Assembly: GCA_023664365.1 (NCBI GenBank) | Contig: JAMPFR010000006.1 | Coordinates: 23,524 to 87,523 of the forward strand | DNA: 64,000 nt | Source: Acetatifactor muris | GTDB taxonomy: Bacteria; Bacillota; Clostridia; Lachnospirales; Lachnospiraceae | Direction of reading: 5' to 3' | Part shown: positions 15,952 through 23,843 of the stretch, piece after piece | How the letters are laid out: each line of letters begins with the position of its first letter | How positions within the stretch are numbered: position 1 is the stretch's first letter | Program-made: the position numbers and the translations under genes | Notes under the pieces: model-generated | What the model was told of the DNA's origin: nothing | Seen by the model: only the letters and a program-made list of their open reading frames with translations | Database searches by the model: none

Positions 15952-16766
15952 ATACAACCTCCGTTTCTATCGTCATTTCTATTATCATTTCTATTATCAT
16001 TTCTATTATCACTTCTATTGCCGTCACTCAGGCTTTCCGCAATTTTATGCTTCCACTCCGTGATCCGCTTCACAATCAATCCGTCCAGCTCTGTCCAGGG
16101 CATCAGAATATCCCGGCCATCCGATTCCCTGTCCGTAAATTCCCAGGTGGGTACAAAGGCATGATTCTCCCGGATGTACCGCTCCGCCTTCCTGTCAAAG
16201 GCCTCATCCGTGGACAGCCTCCCCGCAAACATGGGAGCAATGAGAAGTCCGTCCCTGCCCGCATATTCCCCGCAGCAAATGTCCCTGTGGGGAAACAGCT
16301 GAAAGTAATGAGGCTTCGGCATAAAGGCATGCTTTCCCGGCTGGACATACAGAATCACATGGGTTCCTTCAAACTCCGTCTCCCCTTCTATATAGTTATT
16401 CAGAAATTTGCCGTGAAAGCTGCCCAGAATGCCGTTGACTTTGCCCTTATCATCCAGCTTTATAAACACATGCTCCAGATCATACAGATGCTGAATGTCA
16501 AAGTCATAATAATAAGCGTATTCTATCACCGTCTCCCCCGGTTCCGGTTCAAGCTGCAGCCTGCAGGAGGGGCTTCTGAATATTGTGTCCGCGGTATGCG
16601 CACTGCGGGTCTCATCTGCCGCGGAGCGTATTTTCGCCGGACGAGCAATGTCCGCCCTATATACCGTGTACCCTATGGCCTCCGGGCTGTATGGCTCCGC
16701 CCTGTCATATCGCAGGCGGGGAAGATACTTTTCCGCCTGCTCCCGTTCCGTCTCCGATTCTCTCAT
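15948..16766 (-). CDS. Unrecognised protein with C-terminal Asp-Asn-Arg repeats
   Basis: A 272-residue soluble protein I do not recognise. The central part is rich in aromatic and His residues (EYAYYYDFDIQHLYDLEHVF) and looks like a beta-rich carbohydrate-associated fold. It has no signal peptide. The last 30 residues are tandem NDNR units encoded by a 12-base DNA repeat (15963-16014). Both ends overlap neighbours by 4 bases, so it is translationally coupled to the upstream toroid-like protein and the downstream dehydrogenase. A role with the upstream protein in glycan breakdown is inference from context. Confidence 0.6.
   Translation of the reverse strand: MRESETEREQAEKYLPRLRYDRAEPYSPEAIGYTVYRADIARPAKIRSAADETRSAHTADTIFRSPSCRLQLEPEPGETVIEYAYYYDFDIQHLYDLEHVFIKLDDKGKVNGILGSFHGKFLNNYIEGETEFEGTHVILYVQPGKHAFMPKPHYFQLFPHRDICCGEYAGRDGLLIAPMFAGRLSTDEAFDRKAERYIRENHAFVPTWEFTDRESDGRDILMPWTELDGLIVKRITEWKHKIAESLSDGNRSDNRNDNRNDNRNDDRNGGCI
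15963..16014. repeat. 12-base tandem repeat inside a gene
   Basis: About four to five copies of a unit like TTCTATTATCAT. On the minus strand it encodes repeated Asp-Asn-Arg-Asn at the C terminus of the unrecognised gene. Unit length is a multiple of three, so copy number can change without a frameshift. Confidence 0.85.
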
Positions 16767-18505
16767 CCCTTTGTGTACAGGCTCCTCTTATTCCGAATCT
16801 CAATGGTGTGGTCGAAGGATGTATAATCTGTCAGATACAGCGTGGCCGCCCCCGGCGTTTTGGCCTCGCTGTCCTCCTTGCCCTCGGTGAAATGATGCTC
16901 ACCGAAACAGGGACCTACAACCAGGGCGTCGTTTTCGTTTCCAACCTCCGTATACCCCTTCTTTAACACAATGACCTCGCTGCCGGTCAGGGGCATATCC
17001 GCATATTCGTTTGTCAGCAGGCTGACGCCTGAGAAGGCCAGTTCGATTCTCCAGGGCGCTCCCTCCACGCCGGAGGTTCTGACCCGAACGTCCACACCGT
17101 TCTCCACTTCCTTCACCCAGACGTCAATCTGCATGTCAGGCCCCGTCTTTTTATCCCGGGAGGCATTGTCCATCTTCCACCAGTCGCTTGTTTCCGGCTT
17201 TTCCGCAAAGGGCAGATAATACCAGCCCCGCATGGTCTGGGACAGATGATATTCCCCCTCGGACAGCCTCTCCATCTTCTCACTCTTAAAGGCTCTGTGT
17301 TCACAGAAGCTTCCGGCCACCTTCATCTCCAGCTTCATGGTACCGTTGTGGAAATAGAAGAAATTGGACTTGCCCCCCAGCACCGTATAGGTAAACCGGC
17401 CCTGCTGCCCTCTGGCAATTTCCGACTCCCGATAATAGCTGCGAAAATCCGGCCGGACATAACAGCCCTCATACTCCAGCTTCCGGTACTCCGGATGCAG
17501 CATGAACCAGATCAGGAAATCAGGAGAGGTGATATGCTTTCTGTCCACCATCTCAAAAATGGTATTGCACATCTGCAGAAATTCGGGGATATTGTACTTC
17601 ATCCCCATATTCAGATACTCCATGTAATAATCCTTGGGATATATCAGCCTGTCCTTGTCAAACCGGGTGGAGTTGGCGGTAAACACGCTCTCATCCGGCT
17701 CCCAGTAGGTCAGCATCATTTTCAGATTGCGGACTGCGTTCTGCTCATAGGAAGGATCTCCCGTGGCTTCGGACAGCATAATCATAGCGTCATTGTTCAC
17801 CCGGTTGTAATTGCCCGCAGACTTTTCGGCGAACTCGCCGTCCCCGTTGCAGTCGATCCCCTCGTTCAGATAGGAATACGCCGCCTTCTCCATCTCCTTA
17901 CAGTCAAAGAGTCTGCCGCAGGTCATCAGCACCGAAGCGATGGCCCAGCGATGATTCGGCGTATGGAAGCCGCCCTCCAGCATACCCTTAGCGCCTTCCC
18001 TTACAATGGTTTCCACCTGCTCCAGAATCTGTCTCTCCCCCCGGGACAGGCAGTTCTCTTCCGGAATTTTCACAGCCCTTAAACCGACGCCCGACGCTTT
18101 CTGCCCTTCTTCCGCCTCCGGCAGCTTTGCCCCTTCAGCCCTGCCCGCCAGATAGCGGTACACGGGAAGCAGCTTCTTGATACAGAAGGCTGTGTCCGGC
18201 GCAGAAAAAAAGTTACAGGTAATATAATCAAACAACCCGTTGTCATGCTGCACCCGCCGTATATAGTCCAGGCCCAGCAGGATGCTGTCCAACACCTTTT
18301 CATCATGGTAATAGATGGCGTCCTCATTGCAGTAGGCCGCCGTCATGGAGGCCACCCGGTAGATTGAAAATTTTGCCTGTACGATTCCCGTCCCGTCGGC
18401 AAATCCGCCATACCTGGGGCTCTCCTTATCCTGTATCTGGATCTGCAGGGATTTCTCCACCCTGTCCTGGGTATCCCGAATCATCTTCTGATAATGTTTT
18501 TCCAT
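16763..18505 (-). CDS. Unnamed large protein, probably toroid plus beta-domain carbohydrate enzyme
   Basis: A 580-residue soluble protein. The N-terminal two thirds are helical, with repeating Tyr/Trp/Asn-rich segments (GGFHTPNHRWAIASVL, NYNRVNNDAMIML) like the alpha/alpha toroids of polysaccharide lyases and GH88-type hydrolases; the last third looks beta-rich. There is no signal peptide, so any substrate is imported. I could not match it to a named family. The ATG at 18505 follows GGGAGG; a start four codons upstream is also possible. It overlaps the next gene by 4 bases and lies between a GH38 mannosidase and a dehydrogenase. Confidence 0.6.
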   Translation of the reverse strand: MEKHYQKMIRDTQDRVEKSLQIQIQDKESPRYGGFADGTGIVQAKFSIYRVASMTAAYCNEDAIYYHDEKVLDSILLGLDYIRRVQHDNGLFDYITCNFFSAPDTAFCIKKLLPVYRYLAGRAEGAKLPEAEEGQKASGVGLRAVKIPEENCLSRGERQILEQVETIVREGAKGMLEGGFHTPNHRWAIASVLMTCGRLFDCKEMEKAAYSYLNEGIDCNGDGEFAEKSAGNYNRVNNDAMIMLSEATGDPSYEQNAVRNLKMMLTYWEPDESVFTANSTRFDKDRLIYPKDYYMEYLNMGMKYNIPEFLQMCNTIFEMVDRKHITSPDFLIWFMLHPEYRKLEYEGCYVRPDFRSYYRESEIARGQQGRFTYTVLGGKSNFFYFHNGTMKLEMKVAGSFCEHRAFKSEKMERLSEGEYHLSQTMRGWYYLPFAEKPETSDWWKMDNASRDKKTGPDMQIDVWVKEVENGVDVRVRTSGVEGAPWRIELAFSGVSLLTNEYADMPLTGSEVIVLKKGYTEVGNENDALVVGPCFGEHHFTEGKEDSEAKTPGAATLYLTDYTSFDHTIEIRNKRSLYTKG

Positions 18506-18583
18506 TTTTCCTCCCATCTGCCTGTATCAAGAGACAGGCTGCGCCTCAGCGGTACAAACCAATTCCACAGAGTCCGGCGTTCT

Positions 18584-21500
18584 TCAGTGTGAGATTAGAA
18601 TTGTCTTGATTTCAAAGGCCCGAAAGTTCAATTCCAGCCTGCCGTCCCTTAACTCCAGCTCCCGCTCCGGCTCCTCCAGCATATTGCAGGCATAGACGTG
18701 TTTTACCTGCAGCAGCCCGTTCAGCGTCAACGTAGTAACCCCGGCACATCCTTTGGATTCATAGAGCCGCAGCACCACGCCCTTCTCACGGTCAAAAGCA
18801 GGTTTGCAGGTTTCCAGTACCACATGGCCCCCCTCTAACCGAAAGAAGGAAACCGCCTTCTCTGCCCCATCCGCTCCGAACCGCTGCCGGACGCCCTGAA
18901 AAAATTCTCTCTCCGTTTCAGCCTGTGTCCCGGCTTCCGTGGCCTCCACATTGAGTTCATAGGCCTCCTCCGTCACACGGCTGGCCGTAAAGGGTCCGGA
19001 AAAAGGCAATATTGAATAGGTGAAATGATGCACTCCCATATCCGCCGTCATATCCGGCAGCACAGGGGCCCGCAGCAGAGTCAGGGACAGCCTGCTGTCC
19101 TCCGCCGAAAGCCCGTATTTACAGTCATTCAGCACAGCAAAACCGTTCTCACCGTCGGTCAGCGCCGCATATTTGTGGTGACAGGTTTCATATAAATCCT
19201 GCTCATACCGCCTGGATTTATGGGTGGGACGTCTGATATATCCGAACTGGATTTCCTCCAGCACTTCCTTTGTGTACACCGTGGTGGGGAAATCCACCTT
19301 CAATATCCTGTGCCTTTCCCGCCAGTCAATCTCCGTCTCAAAATCAATCCGAGGACTGTCCATGGCCAGAAGTATCCGCTGGCGCGCCGTAAAATAAGGT
19401 TCCCGGTACTCAACCGTCACAATCAGGCTGCCGTCCGGCTCCCGCTCTGCGCCGGATACCCGTCCTCCGATTAAGTCTTCCTCCGCCTCTTCATACATCC
19501 GTCCCAGCTCCCAGGCGTCATAGGCCACGTTTACATCCCTGTACAGCTTCCAGTCGTTCAGGGGCTTCTCCGCATACTCATAGCCGCTGCCCCTGTGGGT
19601 GAGGCTTATGATACGTCCCTTTCCGTCAACCTCCGCCCGGTAATAGGCATTTTCAAACACAATCGTTTCCGCCGCCTGCATACCCGCTCCGACCCCGGGC
19701 ATTACGCCGTCTCTCTCCGCCTCTTCCGGCACACCGTTTATGTCAGCCCCCGCCTTCAGGATCACATACCCGCAGGCCGGAAGCCGCAGACCTCTACGGC
19801 TGCGCTCCCAACTCAGGGAGTTAAATACTACTCCCCGGGAGTTAAAAATCACGCTCCGGGAGTGAGATGCCGCCTTCCCTATACCGGAATCGATTTTCTG
19901 AAGGTCTGAATCCGCCAGCTCCGCCAGCAGCTGCTTCGCCAGCAGACGGCTCTCCCGCTCCGTCTCTTCCAGGGCCTGCCGGGCCTCCTCATTGACCCGC
20001 TGTATGGAAGAGCCGGGGAGAATATCATGAAATTCCTGGATAAGCAGGGTCTTCCAGAGCCCCTCCAGCTTCTTTAACACCTGCTCCTCTTCGGAGGCGT
20101 CCCGATAACTTCCTGTCAGCCGCATCAGTCCCGCCAGATACTCCGCCTCCCGCAGGGCATATTCCGTCCTGCGGACGCCTCTCTTGATGGCCGCCTGGGC
20201 CGTATAGGTTCCCCGGTGCCAGGCCAGATACAGCTCTCCGTAATAAACATTCCGTATTTTTCCGGCCGCCAGTCTGTCAAAAAACGCGGCGGGACTTTCC
20301 ATGGTACATCTGGGGGCTCCCTCCAAATCCCGGCAGCGCGCCGCCGTCTCCACCATGATTTCCGTAGGGCCGCCGCCGCCGTCACCGTAGCCGAAGGGGT
20401 AAAGGAAGCTGTCAATTTCCTGCTTCTGATTTCTGTCTTCCTCCCAGCGTCTCCGAAGCTCTCCTGCATTAAACACTGTATTATTCTTTTTAAAAATGTG
20501 GGACAGCACTCTGGTGCCGTCAATTCCCTCCCACCAGAATATATTATAGGGAAAAGGCTCGCTCTCCGGATCGCTGCGCAGCAGCTTCTGCGTAGCAAAA
20601 TAAGGCACCCTGCAGCCTGCCATAATCTGGGGCAGCGCACCGGTAAAGCCAAAGGTATCCGGCAGCCATGCCACCCGGCTGTCCGCGCCGAACTCCTCCC
20701 GAAACCATCTTTTCCCCAGAACAAACTGCCTTATCAGGCTTTCTCCCCCCGCCAGGTTGGTGTCGCTCTCCACATATAATCCGCCCTCCGGCAGAAAACG
20801 GCCCTCCCCAGCCAACTCCTTCACCCGGGCATACAGATTCGGATAATACTCCTTTAAATCTTCCAGCACCGTGGGGGAACACAAAAGAAACTTATAATCC
20901 GGATAACGCTCCATCAGCTTTATCTGATTGGAATAGGTTCTGGCGGATTTGCGCTTTGTCTCCTCCCGGGTCCAGAGCCACGCCAGATCAATATGAGACT
21001 GGCCGAACACGGTATACGCCGGCACGGTGTCACTGTTATGCTTCTCCAGCAGGGGACGCAGAAGCTCTCCCGCTTTCCGTATACTGATACGCCTCCGGGG
21101 TTCCTCCGCCTCAAAGTCGGCAGTCAGCGTAAATTGCTGCAGGGCTTCCCCTATCTTCATGGTGCGCAGATCGCTGTCGGGCATTGCCTTCCACAGTTCA
21201 TACAGGGTATGATAATCCGCATAAATGCGGAACAGTTCCTCATCCAGGATTCCGAAATGACTGCGGCCCACCACACACTGACGCTTCGGCGGCTCCGGCA
21301 CGGGTATGGCGTCCCGGCTGAAAATACCGCCGCTCTCCGCCCTGACCCCATGCCCTGCATAAACCTCCGCGTAAATTTCAAAGTGCCCGCCGGGAACGGC
21401 CCTGTCCGTCAGTTCCACAAAAGCATGCTGCTTATCAATGGAGCCCGACTCCCGTCCGTTTACGAACACCAGCATCTCCGGCCCTGCACCGATATGAAGC

Positions 21501-21751
21501 ATGATACGTTTTCCCGCCGCCTCGGCCGGCAGCGTCACCTCCGTGCGGAACCACCCGTACTCCCACTTTTCTCCCCAGGAGATCCCCTCCGGGAAGGGAC
21601 GGAATTCCCTCTCTCCGGCCTGCGCCAGGGTCAACTGCTCTCTGGTGGTAAATCCGGAGAGCGGTGCTTCTCCTAACGGCGTATAAAGCCCTGCCGCAAA
21701 AGCTTCATCCCATATTTTCAAACGCTCGTCCCACTGCCTGCCTAATTTCAT
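18584..21751 (-). CDS. Alpha-mannosidase, glycoside hydrolase family 38
   Basis: A 1055-residue cytoplasmic alpha-mannosidase. An N-terminal helical and jelly-roll-like region precedes the GH38 catalytic barrel, which begins at FGQSHIDLAWLW (zinc ligands) and contains the nucleophile in WLPDTFGFTG. Middle and C-terminal beta domains follow (from about residue 620). There is no signal peptide, so it would act on imported oligosaccharides such as N-glycan mannosides. I start it at the ATG after GGAGGCGTT (21751) rather than twelve codons upstream. It lies between the GH105 fusion and the unnamed enzymes, probably in one transcript. Confidence 0.93.
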   Translation of the reverse strand: MKLGRQWDERLKIWDEAFAAGLYTPLGEAPLSGFTTREQLTLAQAGEREFRPFPEGISWGEKWEYGWFRTEVTLPAEAAGKRIMLHIGAGPEMLVFVNGRESGSIDKQHAFVELTDRAVPGGHFEIYAEVYAGHGVRAESGGIFSRDAIPVPEPPKRQCVVGRSHFGILDEELFRIYADYHTLYELWKAMPDSDLRTMKIGEALQQFTLTADFEAEEPRRRISIRKAGELLRPLLEKHNSDTVPAYTVFGQSHIDLAWLWTREETKRKSARTYSNQIKLMERYPDYKFLLCSPTVLEDLKEYYPNLYARVKELAGEGRFLPEGGLYVESDTNLAGGESLIRQFVLGKRWFREEFGADSRVAWLPDTFGFTGALPQIMAGCRVPYFATQKLLRSDPESEPFPYNIFWWEGIDGTRVLSHIFKKNNTVFNAGELRRRWEEDRNQKQEIDSFLYPFGYGDGGGGPTEIMVETAARCRDLEGAPRCTMESPAAFFDRLAAGKIRNVYYGELYLAWHRGTYTAQAAIKRGVRRTEYALREAEYLAGLMRLTGSYRDASEEEQVLKKLEGLWKTLLIQEFHDILPGSSIQRVNEEARQALEETERESRLLAKQLLAELADSDLQKIDSGIGKAASHSRSVIFNSRGVVFNSLSWERSRRGLRLPACGYVILKAGADINGVPEEAERDGVMPGVGAGMQAAETIVFENAYYRAEVDGKGRIISLTHRGSGYEYAEKPLNDWKLYRDVNVAYDAWELGRMYEEAEEDLIGGRVSGAEREPDGSLIVTVEYREPYFTARQRILLAMDSPRIDFETEIDWRERHRILKVDFPTTVYTKEVLEEIQFGYIRRPTHKSRRYEQDLYETCHHKYAALTDGENGFAVLNDCKYGLSAEDSRLSLTLLRAPVLPDMTADMGVHHFTYSILPFSGPFTASRVTEEAYELNVEATEAGTQAETEREFFQGVRQRFGADGAEKAVSFFRLEGGHVVLETCKPAFDREKGVVLRLYESKGCAGVTTLTLNGLLQVKHVYACNMLEEPERELELRDGRLELNFRAFEIKTILISH

Positions 21752-21820
21752 AACGCCTCCGCCTGCATTTCTCCGGCAGCTGTCCATTCACAGCTCTCCT
21801 GATTTTCAGCATCTCCCGAT

Positions 21821-21888
21821 TTACGCCCTTCACCGCTTTACGCCCTTCACCGCTTTACGCCCTTCACTGCTTTACGCCCTTTGCCGCT
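21821..21888. repeat. 17-base tandem repeat between genes
   Basis: Four head-to-tail copies of TTACGCCCTTCACCGCT with small changes in copies three and four, and a partial fifth copy. It fills much of the 156-base gap between the HAD-GH105 gene and the mannosidase. No coding or hairpin role is evident. Confidence 0.9.
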
Positions 21889-21907
21889 TTACGCTTCCGC
21901 CGGGACT

Positions 21908-23530
21908 TCAGCACATGTTCCTGTACTCCATCAGAAACAGGATCGCCAAGGCCTGTCCGTAGGGCATGGGCTTCAGTTCAATTTCCTTATAAAAATTCTT
22001 CGTAGTACGTCCCATGGGAGTGCCATAGGACACCTGTCTTACCACGCCCTCCTCAGAGATGCAGTTCATAATGGGAGCCGCCGCTTTCCGCGCCGCCTCC
22101 AGGCAGGACTTATCCACCAGCCCGTCCTTCACCGCCTTTAAGACGCCATAGGCAAATCCGCAGGTGGCGCTGGCCTCCAGATAAGAATCCGGATCATCCA
22201 CCAGAGTGTGCCACATACCGCCTTCATCCTGATATTTACACAAACTGTCAATCTGCCTTTTAAGCGTATTCACCAGCAGCCGCCGCACTGCGCCGCCGCA
22301 GCGGCTGATTGCAAGGAATTCCGGTATAGCCATGGTAATCCAGCAGTTTCCCCGGCCCCAGAAAGCCCCGGCAAAATTATGTTTCTCCTTAAAGGTCCAC
22401 CCGTGATACCACAGCCCGCTTACCTTATCGCACAAATATTTCTGATGCAGCAGGAACTGGTACCCGGCTTCCTCCGTCATGCCCTCGTCTTCCAGAATGC
22501 GTCCCATGTTGGCCAGGAACAGTACCGTCATATACAGGGTATCGTCCCACAGCTCCTGCTCATTCACGGAGTCCGACGTCATGTGCTGAAAGCCGCCCTC
22601 CTCCGTCCTGGGAAAGGACTCCATAATCTGCCGTGCCGCCTCCACACAGGGCTGCATGTACTTTTCCTCCCCGGTATACTCCGCCAGAAAGGACATAGCC
22701 AGATAGGGAGCCGCCGTATTTACGTTTAAGGACGGAAAACCGATTTCAATCTGCCTGTCATAATATTTTTTCAGGGTTTCCAGACAGCCTTCCCTTTTTT
22801 CATAATAAAACAACTTCCACAATCCGTACAGCCCCACCCCCTGGGTCCACTCCCAGTACTTATATCTGGAAATATCGTCCCCTGCCAGATTGTGGCTCTG
22901 CATATTTTTCAGGAAGGTATCGTCCGGCTCATAGAGAATGCGGGAAAAGGAACTCACCAGCTTGTCAATTTTAGCGTTGACGTCCCTGATTATCTCCTTC
23001 TTTGCCCGGCACTTCTCCTCCAGATCATCGATCAGCTTTTTAAGCTCCCGGGGGGTCTTTACCGTATAATCCGGCTGCCAGTCCGGCTCCTCCGCCCGGT
23101 GGAAATATCTGGGGGACCAGTCCAGCCATACGGAAGTAATGCCATAGCGGTTTGCTCCCGCCACATCCTTTTTCAGGTTGTTGCCAATCATGACAATGAA
23201 GGGCTTGTCGGCTTCCTTTAAGCCCATCTTTTCCATGGCAGTGTCAAACATGGACCGGGCCGGCTTCTGTTCTCCCACTGCCTCAGACACAATCCACTCT
23301 TCAAAGCAATAGCCCAGACCGTTCTTTCTATATACATTCTGAAAGGATTCCCACTCGCCGTCCGCCACCAGGGCAATGCGGTAGCCCTCCTCCTTCAGCT
23401 GCTTTAAGACTTCTCCCGCCCCCGGAATAAACCCGGCCTCCGTGACAATTCCCCGCTCATCATATATCTGGGTGCTTTCATCAATGATGGTGTCCCCGCT
23501 GTCCGTGAATATTATCAGATTTTTGTTCAT
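21908..23530 (-). CDS. Fusion: HAD-like phosphatase plus GH88/GH105 unsaturated glycuronyl hydrolase
   Basis: A 540-residue two-domain protein. Residues 1-175 form a HAD-family fold: the first motif is FTDSGDTIIDE (nucleophile Asp9, but the Asp two residues on is Gly), then DGEWESFQ, GEQKPARSMFD (Lys) and MIGNNLKKDVAGA. Residues about 185-540 are a six-hairpin GH88/GH105 domain with the catalytic region LWDDTLYMTVLFLANMG and WGRGNCWITMAI. This domain would remove unsaturated uronic acids left by polysaccharide lyases. HAD-GH105 in one chain is unusual; the HAD part could remove phosphate from the product or be regulatory. Confidence 0.88.
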   Translation of the reverse strand: MNKNLIIFTDSGDTIIDESTQIYDERGIVTEAGFIPGAGEVLKQLKEEGYRIALVADGEWESFQNVYRKNGLGYCFEEWIVSEAVGEQKPARSMFDTAMEKMGLKEADKPFIVMIGNNLKKDVAGANRYGITSVWLDWSPRYFHRAEEPDWQPDYTVKTPRELKKLIDDLEEKCRAKKEIIRDVNAKIDKLVSSFSRILYEPDDTFLKNMQSHNLAGDDISRYKYWEWTQGVGLYGLWKLFYYEKREGCLETLKKYYDRQIEIGFPSLNVNTAAPYLAMSFLAEYTGEEKYMQPCVEAARQIMESFPRTEEGGFQHMTSDSVNEQELWDDTLYMTVLFLANMGRILEDEGMTEEAGYQFLLHQKYLCDKVSGLWYHGWTFKEKHNFAGAFWGRGNCWITMAIPEFLAISRCGGAVRRLLVNTLKRQIDSLCKYQDEGGMWHTLVDDPDSYLEASATCGFAYGVLKAVKDGLVDKSCLEAARKAAAPIMNCISEEGVVRQVSYGTPMGRTTKNFYKEIELKPMPYGQALAILFLMEYRNMC

Positions 23531-23745
23531 AATCCATCTTCACCTCCGCTATAATTAAAAGATTACCAGAGGTTGACTGTAATTTCCACGCATCTCTTGC
23601 TTTTTCCCGTGTATATATCGCGTATTTTGCTTTTTAAATTCTTGATTTATTTGTTCTTTGCCTAGTTTTAACGAAATTATTTCATTGATTTTGTGCATTT
23701 TATACAGTGTGCAAAAAAATAAAACGCAAATTTCACACAAAAGTG

Positions 23746-23774
23746 TTGATTTTTGAATTTACAGTTGCTATACT
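23746..23774 (+). promoter_or_regulatory. Promoter of the ABC importer operon
   Basis: TTGATT (23746-23751), 17-base spacer, TGC-TATACT extended -10 (23769-23774). It lies in the 313-base divergent region (23531-23843) between the glycosidase block and the transporter block. The rest of this AT-rich region shows no gene; a 61-codon frame there looks spurious. Confidence 0.8.
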
Positions 23775-23843
23775 ACTGTCACAGGGGAACACATTGGCAT
23801 TATTAAAATCAACGTTTCCAAAATTCATTAAGGAGGATTATTT

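Noticed and set aside
21821-21888. Possible CRISPR or attachment site
   Set aside because: Units abut without spacers; this is a simple tandem repeat.
23555-23740. 61-codon ORF in the divergent region
   Set aside because: No ribosome site of quality, low-complexity AT-rich sequence and placement in a promoter region; I see no coding signal.
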